Positions 33,333-40,902 of a stretch of DNA of 46,370 bases are shown here, piece by piece. Origin of the DNA: Lachnospiraceae bacterium (GTDB taxonomy: Bacteria > Bacillota > Clostridia > Lachnospirales > Lachnospiraceae). The notes below the pieces were generated by a model. The model was not told where the DNA came from. It was given only the letters and a program-made list of their open reading frames with translations, and ran no database searches. Where the stretch lies: the NCBI GenBank assembly GCA_009780115.1, contig WRAQ01000025.1:1-46370 (forward strand), written 5' to 3'. The stretch's first letter is position 1; every line of letters begins with the position of its first letter. A program made the translations under genes and the position numbers.

Positions 33333-34649
33333 ATGGCAGATGAACGAAGGGAACGTGGTGACGGCTCAATCCGCAAGCGGGATAATGGGAGCTGGGAAGG
33401 GCGGTACAGTTACATTGATGACGATACAGGAAAACGCAAAACAAAATCCGTTTATGCCCCGACAAAAAATGAAGTGAAACGCAAACTTAAAGAGTTAATT
33501 AATTACATTGATAACGCGCCTGACGATTCCGAATACATAAAACAGAATGATGTAACTTTCGGCGGTTGGTTAGATACATGGATGAAAGATTATAAAAAAA
33601 ATAGCGTCCGCCCAGCGACTTATACGACCTATCATTATTGCATTGAAACGCATATCCGTCCCGAACTTGGCGATATAAAATTGCAAAGGTTGCGACCAGA
33701 CCATATACAAAAATTGCTTAATGATATGACAAGGGGAAATAAGAAAAAAGCCCCGCTTGCATCATGGACGGTATTGAAAGTTAAAAATATCATTTCCGGC
33801 GCGTTGGAACAGGCGATACGCAACCAAATCATACCTTATAATCCGGCGAGGGCAACGATACCGCCGAAATTGGAACAAAAGGAAATTCGCATTCTTACTG
33901 ATGAAGAACAGAAGCAGTTTTTGGAAGCAACGGTGGGACACCGTTATGAAGCATTATTTAAGCTGGCATTGGCAACAGGAATGAGACGAGGCGAACTTTT
34001 GGCCCTCACTTGGGATTGCATCGACTGGAAGAGCAATAGCATTGCCGTTAAGGGTTCGGTATCGCGTGTGAAAGACCCAGATACAGGGGAATCGGAGTTG
34101 CATTATTCTGAACCGAAAACAAAAAGCAGTCGGCGGCAAGTGCCGATACTGCCTAGTATTGTTCCTGTTTTGCGGGCGCATATGGAACGGCAGGAAGCAG
34201 AGAAAGCGAAAGCCGGTTCGGTATGGAATGAAAGAACCCTTTTATTTTGTACTAACATAGGAACAGCGATAGAACCGAACAAAGTTTTTTCTGTTTTGAA
34301 CAAGATAACGGAATCGGCAGATTTACCGCGCATTACTTTTCATGCCTTGCGCTATACTTTCGCTACCCGGATGTTGGAAGCGGAAGTTCCGGCTAAAGTT
34401 GTCCAGGATGTTCTTGGTCACGCTGATGTAACCTTAACGCTCAATACATACTCCCATGTCATAGGCACGACCGCTCATGAACAAATGTCGAAAATAAACG
34501 ATTTGTTTCAGGATGGTGAGATAGAAGAAATCAAGCCTGCCGCCAAACTAAGCATTAAGCAAAAGATAACAGAAGCGAAAAAGAATCAAAAATCTGCTGA
34601 ACGAAAAACAGGGAAAGAGGATAAAATCAAGGAGAATCAAGAACGATGA
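33333..34649 (+). CDS. int: Tyrosine integrase (Tn916/phage-integrase family)
   Basis: 438 residues. In order: an N-terminal arm-binding domain ('GDGSIRKRDNGSWEGRYSYI'), a core-binding SAM-like domain (about 65-165) and a catalytic domain (about 185-385). Catalytic residues: Arg in TGMRRGELLAL, His-x-x-Arg in HALRYTFATR, His in LGHADV, and Tyr in NTYSHV. The Lys-rich tail of ~50 residues is unusual but not disruptive. It recombines a tRNA-Thr core; the intact tRNA lies 200 bases downstream. AAAGGGGG precedes the ATG inside the end of the excisionase gene. Confidence 0.95.
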   Translation: MADERRERGDGSIRKRDNGSWEGRYSYIDDDTGKRKTKSVYAPTKNEVKRKLKELINYIDNAPDDSEYIKQNDVTFGGWLDTWMKDYKKNSVRPATYTTYHYCIETHIRPELGDIKLQRLRPDHIQKLLNDMTRGNKKKAPLASWTVLKVKNIISGALEQAIRNQIIPYNPARATIPPKLEQKEIRILTDEEQKQFLEATVGHRYEALFKLALATGMRRGELLALTWDCIDWKSNSIAVKGSVSRVKDPDTGESELHYSEPKTKSSRRQVPILPSIVPVLRAHMERQEAEKAKAGSVWNERTLLFCTNIGTAIEPNKVFSVLNKITESADLPRITFHALRYTFATRMLEAEVPAKVVQDVLGHADVTLTLNTYSHVIGTTAHEQMSKINDLFQDGEIEEIKPAAKLSIKQKITEAKKNQKSAERKTGKEDKIKENQER

Positions 34650-34811
34650 ATTTTTGTGGAGTACTTCCTTTTTTGAGGCACTTCCTTTTCCAGAGTTGCA
34701 CAACTAATGATAAACCCCGGAAATATAACCTTTGTGGCTAGACTACTTCCTTTTACCCAAATCGTACCCACTAAGTCATGAAATACATAGAGTGCGTTTT
34801 ATGACACAGCA
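34650..34811 (-). repeat. Right-end repeats, probable integrase arm-type sites
   Basis: On the minus strand: AAGGAAGTAC-type motifs at 34661-34673, 34679-34691 and 34741-34758 (the last preceded by GGGTAAA), and CTTAGTGGGTACGAT at 34761-34775. These mirror the left-end set at 26982-27040. No gene here. Confidence 0.6.
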
Positions 34812-34842
34812 AAACCCACAAAGCCTTATGCCATGTGGGTTT
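34812..34842 (-). terminator. tRNA-Thr terminator, element copy
   Basis: The same 9-bp stem AAACCCACA/TGTGGGTTT as at 26787-26817, 4 bases beyond the 3' end of the complete tRNA; the minus strand ends in four T. Confidence 0.6.
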
Positions 34843-34846
34843 GGAA

Positions 34847-34919
34847 AGCTCTTGAGCAGACTCGAACTGCCGACTTCTTCCTTACCAAGGAAGTACTCTA
34901 CCTGCTGAGTTACAAGAGC
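34847..34919 (-). tRNA. tRNA-Thr (anticodon GGT), complete copy
   Basis: Folds on the minus strand. Acceptor GCTCTTG pairs with CAAGAGC. The D arm contains ACTCAGCAGGTAGAGT. The anticodon stem CTTCC/GGAAG encloses the loop TTGGTAA, anticodon GGT (34884-34886 on the plus strand). The T arm is GGCAGTTCGAGTCTGCT. CCA is not encoded. The core repeat covers its anticodon arm. Its acceptor differs by one compensated pair from the split native copy (GCTCTCG/CGAGAGC), so it came with the inserted DNA. No strong promoter lies directly before it. Confidence 0.92.
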
Positions 34920-35105
34920 AAACGTTGATTTTACGGGCTTTTCTGCCCCTTTTGCCTTACCCACTAACTTAGTGGGTAAGTGAAAAAAATGCGTAGTGGG
35001 TAACTTAGTGGGTACGATGCAAATTTTTCACTATTTTACTGCTGTCAAAATCCCTGTAGCCCTTATGGTTAGCGGACTTCGGGAAAACCTCTCTTTTTCA
35101 GGGTA
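34920..35105. repeat. Gene-less tandem remnant with GTGGGTA repeats
   Basis: A perfect palindrome CTTACCCACTAA-C-TTAGTGGGTAAG (34956-34980), then TAGTGGGTAA (34994-35003) and TAGTGGGTACGAT (35006-35018), the same motifs as the two element ends. Immediately left is the 5' flank of the tRNA (AAACGTTGATT), similar to AAATGTTGATT beyond the split copy. This looks like an element reduced to its two attachment arms. Confidence 0.6.
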
Positions 35106-35148
35106 CTTCCTTACCAAGGAAGTACTCTACCTGCTGAGTTACGAGAGC
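35106..35148 (-). pseudogene. tRNA-Thr 5' half, right attachment-site fragment
   Basis: On the minus strand: GCTCTCG acceptor strand, complete D arm, anticodon 5' strand and loop, then the sequence leaves the tRNA. Its missing 3' half is at 26824-26865. A consensus promoter still precedes it (35199-35227). Confidence 0.85.
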
Positions 35149-35198
35149 AAATGTTGATTCAATAATAATATGCTTGGTTTCCCAAGTTACCGAAAGTC

Positions 35199-35227
35199 AT
35201 TGTATCATAACGATTTTGGTGTGTCAA
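35199..35227 (-). promoter_or_regulatory. Native tRNA-Thr promoter
   Basis: Minus strand TTGACA, 17 bases, TACAAT, about 50 bases upstream of the 5' half of tRNA-Thr. Transcripts from here would run through the truncated half and ~190 bases into the complete tRNA-Thr. Confidence 0.8.
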
Positions 35228-35290
35228 TGGATTTTGCGATTTTCTCGTGCCATTTTTTTTCAAATTAAGAGCTTAAGGTAATAACTTACC

Positions 35291-35319
35291 TTGACACGCT
35301 TGAACGTATGTTCTAAACT
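35291..35319 (+). promoter_or_regulatory. rarA promoter
   Basis: TTGACA (35291-35296), 17 bases, TAAACT (35314-35319), 39 bases before the rarA ATG. Confidence 0.65.
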
Positions 35320-35358
35320 ATGTTTAATAGTTGAAATATAAAGCAGGAGGATTTGATA

Positions 35359-36675
35359 ATGGATCTTTTTGATTATATGCGTAGTACGAATATGGAAAAA
35401 GAGTCGCCGCTTGCATCGCGGATTAGGCCGGCTACGCTTGATGAGGTAGTCGGGCAGCAACATATTATCGGGCGGGATAAGCTTCTTTACCGGGCAATTC
35501 AAGCGGATAAGCTTAGTTCGCTGATTTTTTATGGGCCGCCGGGAACGGGGAAAACGACGATAGCCAAGGTTATTGCTGCGACAACCAGTGCTGAATTTCG
35601 CCAGATTAATGCCACTTCCGCCGGAAAAAAAGACATGGAAGAGGTGGTTAAAGGAGCCAAGGAAAATCAAGGGATGTATGGCAAAAAGACGATTCTTTTT
35701 ATCGATGAAATCCATCGTTTTAATAAGGGGCAGCAGGATTATCTTTTACCATTCGTTGAAGACGGGACGGTTATTTTGGTCGGGGCAACAACTGAAAACC
35801 CTTATTTTGAAGTAAATGGTGCCCTTATTTCGCGATCGGTTATCTTTGAATTAAAACCTTTAGAGCAAGAAGATATCAAAATTTTGCTTAAACGGGCGGT
35901 TTATGATGAAGAAAAGGGGATGGGGGCATATGAAGCTGTCATTGATGATGATGCGCTTGATTTTCTTGCCGAATTATCTGGGGGTGATGCGAGGCGGGCG
36001 TTAAATGCGATTGAACTGGGAGTTATGACGACCGAACGCAGTTCTGACGGCAAGATTCATATTACGATGGCAGTCGCTCACGAATGTATCCAAAAGCGAG
36101 TCCTTCGTTATGACAAAAGCGGAGATAATCATTATGATACCATTTCGGCTTTTATTAAGAGTATGCGTGGTTCTGACCCTGATGCGGCAGTTTATTATCT
36201 GGCACGGATGCTTTATGCAGGGGAAAGTGTTACTTTTATTGCCCGGCGGATTATGATTCATGCTGCTGAAGATGTAGGGATTGCCGACCCGCAGGCGTTG
36301 ACTGTGGCAGTCAATGCATCACTTGCCGTAGAACGGGTAGGGATGCCGGAAGCGCAAATTATTCTTGCGGAGGCCGCTGCTTATATCGCCTGTGCCCCAA
36401 AGAGTAATGCCTGTGTTGCGGCGATTGGTGCGGCGATGCAAGCCGTTGCTGAAACGGGTAACCTGCCGATTCCTGCCCATTTACAAGATGCCCATTATAA
36501 AGGTTCGGCAAAACTTGGCCGTGGTACAGGGTATAAATATGTCCATGAATATCCCAACAATTATGTCGAACAGCAATATTTGCCGGACGAACTAACCGGA
36601 CGGAAATTCTACAAGCCAACCGAAAACGGGTATGAAAAGAAAGTCCGGAGCTACTTTGATATTATCAGAAAGTAA
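35359..36675 (+). CDS. rarA: Replication-associated recombination protein A (AAA+ ATPase)
   Basis: 438 residues from ATG at 35359 (AGGAGG 8 bases upstream; TTG at 35353 rejected as too close). Clamp-loader-like AAA+ ATPase: Walker A GPPGTGKTT (about 54-62), Walker B ILFIDEIH, sensor 1 'LVGATTENPYFEVN', arginine finger region 'ALISRS'. A helical tetramerisation domain fills the second half, ending in 'YPNNYVEQQYLP', typical of RarA/MgsA/WRNIP1. It acts at stalled replication forks together with SSB. It stands immediately beside the element's right end but is host DNA. A structured repeat follows its stop. Confidence 0.96.
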   Translation: MDLFDYMRSTNMEKESPLASRIRPATLDEVVGQQHIIGRDKLLYRAIQADKLSSLIFYGPPGTGKTTIAKVIAATTSAEFRQINATSAGKKDMEEVVKGAKENQGMYGKKTILFIDEIHRFNKGQQDYLLPFVEDGTVILVGATTENPYFEVNGALISRSVIFELKPLEQEDIKILLKRAVYDEEKGMGAYEAVIDDDALDFLAELSGGDARRALNAIELGVMTTERSSDGKIHITMAVAHECIQKRVLRYDKSGDNHYDTISAFIKSMRGSDPDAAVYYLARMLYAGESVTFIARRIMIHAAEDVGIADPQALTVAVNASLAVERVGMPEAQIILAEAAAYIACAPKSNACVAAIGAAMQAVAETGNLPIPAHLQDAHYKGSAKLGRGTGYKYVHEYPNNYVEQQYLPDELTGRKFYKPTENGYEKKVRSYFDIIRK

Positions 36676-36682
36676 ATAGTGG

Positions 36683-36786
36683 GTCAGATAATTTGTCTCC
36701 AGGAACCTTAGGCCGCCTTTTTCCCGAAAGAATACTTTTATTTCACACCGATTAGGCCGTAGTGACGAAGGGACATATTATCTGAC
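36683..36786 (+). ncRNA. Structured TTAGGCCG element, copy R1
   Basis: Terminal stem GTCAGATAAT (36683-36692) with ATTATCTGAC (36777-36786). Inside: TTAGGCCGCCTTTTTCCC (36708-36725) and TTAGGCCGTAG (36752-36762), followed by GACGA. Same architecture as R2 and R3 (42965-43074, 43984-44097). It lies in the 3' gap between the convergent rarA and NiaX-like genes. Whether it is an RNA element or a mobile DNA repeat is not settled; the type given here is provisional. Confidence 0.6.
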
Positions 36787-36819
36787 TCCACACATATATT
36801 TATAATCTCTATCTAATCT

Positions 36820-37365
36820 CTATTTAATCAATTCCCGCAACGCCCTTTGCCTGCGTAACGGCAACCTTATCAGCATAGTAATTTCGAAATCAACAAGGCT
36901 ATGAATAAATGTGCCAACCCCAACTAGTAGAATTACAGAAATCATAAATTGATTAAGGTCTCCGATAGCTTGGCCAAAGTAAAAGATACTGCTTACCGCT
37001 ATTTCACAAACACCATGAATCAAAGCAATGATTATTGAAAAAATTCTAAGTCTCATAGCTGTCATTTCTGTTTTGGTATGCTTTAGATAAAAGGCCCCGC
37101 CGGTGGCGAAAATCACATGGCTTAAAGCGCGGAAGACTACTACTAACGGAAATCCGCCGAGGAAAAACCCGGCGGCGGTCCCAACCGAAACTGCTAAGGC
37201 CATTGCCGGGGAGATGAACATTGCCATGAAAATAACAACGTGGCTTGCTAAAGTAAAAGAGGCCGGCTCAATGATGATTTTGAAAGGCGATATCATAGGG
37301 ATAATAATACCAATGGCAATTAATACACCGGCGATGGAGATTTTTAAGATTCGGTCATTTTTCAT
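36820..37365 (-). CDS. ECF transporter S component, NiaX-like (niacin) family
   Basis: 181 residues, about five to six membrane helices. 'KIIIEPASFTLASHVVIFMA' and 'AAGFFLGGFPLVVVFRALSH' match the NiaX family, proposed to take up niacin as the substrate-binding S component of an energy-coupling-factor transporter. No ATPase or T component is nearby, as usual for group II ECF systems that share a module. The ATG has AAAGGA 8 bases upstream. Substrate assignment rests on family resemblance only. Confidence 0.65.
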   Translation of the reverse strand: MKNDRILKISIAGVLIAIGIIIPMISPFKIIIEPASFTLASHVVIFMAMFISPAMALAVSVGTAAGFFLGGFPLVVVFRALSHVIFATGGAFYLKHTKTEMTAMRLRIFSIIIALIHGVCEIAVSSIFYFGQAIGDLNQFMISVILLVGVGTFIHSLVDFEITMLIRLPLRRQRALRELIK

Positions 37366-37500
37366 TTTAATATTCCTTTTATTATTATATTTTACATTGA
37401 TACCTACGGATTGTTCGTGCTACGCACTCTCACAATCCTAAAACATTCGAAATCCGCCCAATAGGGCTACTTTCTCATGAAACACATGCCCTTTTGACCC

Positions 37501-38016
37501 TCAAAACAGCGTTTCGACCAGATATTTATAAACAGCCTGATTCTTTTTTTCCCAGTTTTTGCAGATTTCGGCGGCAATATCTTCAGTAGGCACTGACAAA
37601 GTTATGTCAACCAATGAAGCACCATTATCTTTGACGGCCAAGCGGGCTTCGTATTCCCCGTTTGTCGCTTTGTAATAATCTGAGGTGATTGAAATTTCAT
37701 TACGCATTTCAAGTTCGCGCTGACTAAAAAACTCTTCAATTTCAAGCCGCATACTGTCACCGATACGATGGCGAAAATAAGCTAAGGTTTCGCGGCCGTC
37801 ATCGGTAATAATCAAATGGGTGCGGTTGCGGATTGATTCGGCTTTAATCATATTCGTATCAATGAGCTCACCGATTACTTGCTGCAAATTAAGAAAACCG
37901 GTGTACTCACGCTCCAAAACGAAATCCATAATTTGCGCTTTGGTTAAAGGAAAGCTAACGCGGTTAAGCATATATAAAACGATTAATTTGTAAAGGGTTA
38001 GCGGTTCCTGGAACAT
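37501..38016 (-). CDS. DUF4364 family protein
   Basis: 171 residues. The N-terminal winged-helix-like part ('LYKLIVLYMLNRVSFPLTKA', 'MIKAESIRNRTHLIITDDGR') and the C-terminal beta-rich domain match DUF4364, a family nearly confined to Clostridia and of unknown function; the fold suggests a DNA-binding regulator. AAGGTG precedes the ATG. It lies upstream of the NiaX-like gene on the same strand, and is divergent from degV. Confidence 0.85.
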   Translation of the reverse strand: MFQEPLTLYKLIVLYMLNRVSFPLTKAQIMDFVLEREYTGFLNLQQVIGELIDTNMIKAESIRNRTHLIITDDGRETLAYFRHRIGDSMRLEIEEFFSQRELEMRNEISITSDYYKATNGEYEARLAVKDNGASLVDITLSVPTEDIAAEICKNWEKKNQAVYKYLVETLF

Positions 38017-38092
38017 TATATCACCTTCGGGCTGATAGCCGGGCTGTATCCTTAAAATATGTCAAAACATATCTTAACATGCAAAAAACATC

Positions 38093-38121
38093 TTGTAAAC
38101 TTAAAAATCATATGCTATTAT
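38093..38121 (+). promoter_or_regulatory. Promoter of the DegV gene
   Basis: TTGTAA (38093-38098), 17 bases, TATTAT (38116-38121), 62 bases before the ATG. Confidence 0.55.
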
Positions 38122-38183
38122 AAGTAGTAATGAAAACTACGTGTGATGGTTTTTGAAATCCATGAGAGAGAAGGGACATAAAT

Positions 38184-39017
38184 ATGAGTTTTAAGTTAGT
38201 CGTTGACAGTTGTTGTGAGTTGCCGGAAAAATATAAGGATGACCCGCGGATTGAAATAATTCCTTTTATATTAGATGTGGGCGGCCGTGAAGTTATTGAT
38301 GATGAAAGCTTCAACCAAAAACAATTTTTGAAGTGGATTGCTGAATGCCCCACAGTCCCTAAATCCTCCTGCCCCTCACCGGAACGGTATATGGCCGCCT
38401 GTGAAGCGGATGTGGATGATGTTTATATCATAACAATTTCTTCAAAACTTAGCGGAAGTCATAATAGTGCTGTCCTTGGCAGACAAATGTACTTAGAAAA
38501 AGCTACGAAAAATATCCATGTTTGTGATTCCGAAGCCGCTGTTGCCGGTGAAGGGAGGATTGCTTTAAAAGCGTTAGAACTTGCCGAGCAGGGTTTACCC
38601 TTTGCAGAAGTAGTAGCAAAGCTTGAAGCCTATCGTGATGAAACGCGCACTTATTTTGTTCTTGACAATCTTGAAACTCTGCGGAAAAATGGCCGTTTAA
38701 CCGGTGTGAAAGCACTGGTCGCCTCAACCCTTAGCATTAAACCGGTGATGGGTGCCGACAAAGGCAGCATTATCCAGAAATGTCAGGCGATAGGTATCAA
38801 AAAAGCATTAACCAAGATGGTCGAGATAGTTATTGCGGAACGGTCTGACAAAATTTCAACATGTCTGGTTATTGCTCATTGCAACTGCCTTGAGCGGGCA
38901 ATGGAAATCAAAAAAATGCTGGAAGAAAAAGCGAACTATAAAGAGATTCTTGTAGTTGGAACTAAAGGTGTCAGCTCAATGTATGCAAATGACGGTGGTG
39001 TCGTTATTGGGGTATAA
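38184..39017 (+). CDS. DegV family fatty-acid-binding protein
   Basis: 277 residues, the family length. N-terminal 'KLVVDSCCELPEKY', middle 'ITISSKLSGSHNSA' whose Ser/Thr residues bind the fatty-acid carboxylate, and C-terminal 'CLVIAHCNC' match DegV/FakB. FakB proteins present exogenous fatty acids to the kinase FakA; clostridial genomes carry many paralogues, so the precise ligand is unknown. GAGAGAAGGGA precedes the ATG. Single-gene unit. Confidence 0.93.
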   Translation: MSFKLVVDSCCELPEKYKDDPRIEIIPFILDVGGREVIDDESFNQKQFLKWIAECPTVPKSSCPSPERYMAACEADVDDVYIITISSKLSGSHNSAVLGRQMYLEKATKNIHVCDSEAAVAGEGRIALKALELAEQGLPFAEVVAKLEAYRDETRTYFVLDNLETLRKNGRLTGVKALVASTLSIKPVMGADKGSIIQKCQAIGIKKALTKMVEIVIAERSDKISTCLVIAHCNCLERAMEIKKMLEEKANYKEILVVGTKGVSSMYANDGGVVIGV

Positions 39018-39046
39018 TTGTCATTAGGCATTATACCGGCGCGTTT

Positions 39047-39787
39047 TTAATGCGCATCCGCCGGAGGCTTGATTTCTTTAGAAATCATGAGTTTTTTAAT
39101 ACTGAAAGCGATAAACGGCGATATCGGAAATTTCCGCCCATCGGTTAAATGAAGTTTAAAAATAGAGCATTTGTCAATATAATTAAAGTTGACAAATGCT
39201 TTTTTTGACAGCAGATAAAAAACGGAATAGGTACAAACCTGGCTATATAAATTAAGCAGCTCACAGGCGATACGGATTTGGCGCCCGTCATTTAGGTAAA
39301 CATCGGTAATATAGAAATTGCCGGTAGCACAAACGATTTCATTTTCTTTAAGGTAAAAGGTTTCATTTTTTGCCCTTAGTTCAATAGTCGGGATAATATA
39401 TGAACGTAATTCAAGGGCGTGGTTGATAATCTGTTTAAGTTCAGCTACTTTGATTGGTTTATCGATGAAATGGATATTCTGCGGTGGTTTTTCCAGCCGG
39501 GTATAAGCTTTGCGGTAATCTATTTTTGATACACATAAAAAAATCGGGGCAGTGATTCCGCTGCTACACAAAGTTAAAGCAAGCCCAAGGCCATCAACCA
39601 TACCACTTACCATATCAATCATAAACATATTGTATTGTTTGGGTGCCCTTAGTAATGCTTCTTCATGACCATATGAGTGAATATAAAATACCCCGGTAAC
39701 AGTTTTCCGACAGTCAGACTCACGTGCTAAAAGCCGCTCGGTTTGCTTACGCTCAGCGATATTGTCGTCACAAATAGCGATGTGCAT
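39047..39787 (-). CDS. LytTR-family response regulator (AgrA-like)
   Basis: 246 residues from ATG at 39787 (GGGAG 5 bases upstream; ATG at 39799 lacks a site). The N-terminal receiver has the acidic pair in 'ICDDN', a phospho-Asp about 57 in MIDMVSGM, and Lys in FIDKPI. The C-terminal LytTR DNA-binding domain contains 'YLKENEIVCATGNFYITDVY' and 'LSKKAFVNFNYI'. Such proteins respond to peptide-sensing kinases of the AgrC type; no kinase is nearby, so it is an orphan in this window. A GCCGCTCT/AGAGCGGC inverted repeat lies just upstream. Confidence 0.88.
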   Translation of the reverse strand: MHIAICDDNIAERKQTERLLARESDCRKTVTGVFYIHSYGHEEALLRAPKQYNMFMIDMVSGMVDGLGLALTLCSSGITAPIFLCVSKIDYRKAYTRLEKPPQNIHFIDKPIKVAELKQIINHALELRSYIIPTIELRAKNETFYLKENEIVCATGNFYITDVYLNDGRQIRIACELLNLYSQVCTYSVFYLLSKKAFVNFNYIDKCSIFKLHLTDGRKFPISPFIAFSIKKLMISKEIKPPADAH

Positions 39788-39801
39788 ATTAACTCCCATG
39801 A

Positions 39802-39818
39802 GCCGCTCTTAGAGCGGC
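39802..39818. promoter_or_regulatory. Inverted repeat before the LytTR gene
   Basis: A perfect 8-bp stem GCCGCTCT-T-AGAGCGGC, ending 15 bases before the ATG at 39787 on the minus strand. It could be an operator or an RNA hairpin affecting the ribosome site. Confidence 0.5.
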
Positions 39819-39899
39819 ACTCAAATCAGGATTGTGAAATTTAATTTCACCTTATACTCCTGTGAGTAAATCATCTAAAAGTATTTTAAATAACCATCA

Positions 39900-40193
39900 T
39901 TAAAACATTGTGGGTTCAAAATAATAAAGTAAGGCCGAAATAACGATAATTTGCAGTGTCAAAATAATCGGAAGGCCATATACAAAATACCAGTGCTGAG
40001 TTTTGTGACGAAATAAATACACACCAATCCATGCACCAATACTACCGCCAAATATAGCCGCAGCAAAAAGCGTTGCTTCCGGGATGCGGAAACCACGTTT
40101 TTTTGCTTTAATTTTGTCCCATCCCATTAACAAGAAGCCAACCAGATTGATCAGCATAAAATAGGAAAATATGTAATAGAGGACATCGTTCAT
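39900..40193 (-). CDS. DUF1294 family membrane protein
   Basis: 97 residues from ATG at 40193, which gives the usual family N-terminus; ATG at 40214 is an alternative, and neither has a strong ribosome site. Helix 1 ('YYIFSYFMLINLVGFLLMG'), then 'DKIKAKKRGFRIPEATL', 'GGSIGAWIGVYLFRHKTQH' and a last helix: the DUF1294 pattern. Cytoplasmic membrane, function unknown. Confidence 0.88.
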   Translation of the reverse strand: MNDVLYYIFSYFMLINLVGFLLMGWDKIKAKKRGFRIPEATLFAAAIFGGSIGAWIGVYLFRHKTQHWYFVYGLPIILTLQIIVISALLYYFEPTMF

Positions 40194-40301
40194 GTTTTTA
40201 TCATACCAAACCATAGCCCATAAATCAATGGCTTATTACTATTACAGCAAGCAGCTAAGTAGCAATAATAGCGTTGCTTAAAAAATAATTGCAAAAAAGA
40301 C

Positions 40302-40330
40302 TTGCATAAATATTAATCATGATGTATAAA
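40302..40330 (+). promoter_or_regulatory. Promoter of the GNAT gene
   Basis: TTGCAT (40302-40307), 17 bases, TATAAA (40325-40330), 36 bases before the ATG. Confidence 0.65.
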
Positions 40331-40365
40331 TATACATACATATTGAAAAAAATAGGAGTTTGCCA

Positions 40366-40809
40366 ATGATAAGAGAAATGAAAATAGAAGACTATAATAA
40401 TGTTTACGCCTTATGGAAAAGTATCAAAGGTTTTTCAATCCGCAGTATTGATGATTCATATAACGGAATAGATAAGTTTCTGTTGCGAAACCCTAATACA
40501 AGTGTTGTTTATGAAACAAACGGGCGCATAACCGGCACAATTCTTTGTGGTAATGACGGCCGCCGCGGTTATTTTTATCATGTTTGCGTTGCAGAGGAAG
40601 CCCGGATGCAGGGGGTGGGAAAAGCGATGGCAAAGTTTTGTGCGGATGCTTTAAAAAAAGAAGGAATCACAAAAATATCCCTGATTACTTTCCGGCGTAA
40701 TTTAATCGGTAATGCTTTTTGGGAAAAAATCGGCTGGACGAAACGCGATGATTTGAATTTTTATGATTTTACCCTTGATAAAGAAAATATTATTTCCATC
40801 AACCCGTAA
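40366..40809 (+). CDS. GNAT family N-acetyltransferase
   Basis: 147 residues from ATG at 40366 (AGGAG 7 bases upstream; the in-frame TTG at 40360 is too close). GNAT fold: 'MIREMKIEDYNNVYALW' beta1-alpha1, acetyl-CoA loop 'VAEEARMQGVGKAMAKF' (Q-x-x-G-x-G), and 'RRNLIGNAFWEKIGW' at the C-terminus. Closest by eye to YpeA-type acetyltransferases of unknown substrate. Confidence 0.9.
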   Translation: MIREMKIEDYNNVYALWKSIKGFSIRSIDDSYNGIDKFLLRNPNTSVVYETNGRITGTILCGNDGRRGYFYHVCVAEEARMQGVGKAMAKFCADALKKEGITKISLITFRRNLIGNAFWEKIGWTKRDDLNFYDFTLDKENIISINP

Positions 40810-40902
40810 CGTACCGAAAATAAATAATGAACAGTTATGTCTGGCTGGCATAGATAATCCAAAATCGGAAATAATAGTGTGAATAGGTAGATGAGGATTG
40901 GT

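Larger units (their letters stand above)
26854..35117. mobile_element. Integrative element in tRNA-Thr(GGT), formerly mobilisable (about 8.2 kb)
   Basis: The 12-base core CTTCCTTACCAA of the tRNA-Thr anticodon stem-loop occurs at 26854-26865, 34877-34888 and 35106-35117. Between the first and second copies lie cargo genes, mobC, an excisionase and a tyrosine integrase next to the intact tRNA, the classic layout of a tRNA-targeted integrative element. About 80 bases (tRNA 3' half plus terminator) are directly repeated at 26786-26865 and 34811-34888. The ~230 bases between the second and third cores look like a second, gene-less remnant in tandem. No relaxase or coupling protein is present, so it could move only with help or is stranded. 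Gene content is more AT-rich than the flanks. Confidence 0.85.

Noticed and set aside
34776-34964. Minus-strand ORF overlapping tRNA-Thr
   Set aside because: It lies over the tRNA and its terminator; such frames are a common artefact of tRNA genes.
36683-36786. R elements as ordinary rho-independent terminators or tRNAs
   Set aside because: No T-run follows the stems, the conserved bases are in the interior, and no cloverleaf can be formed.
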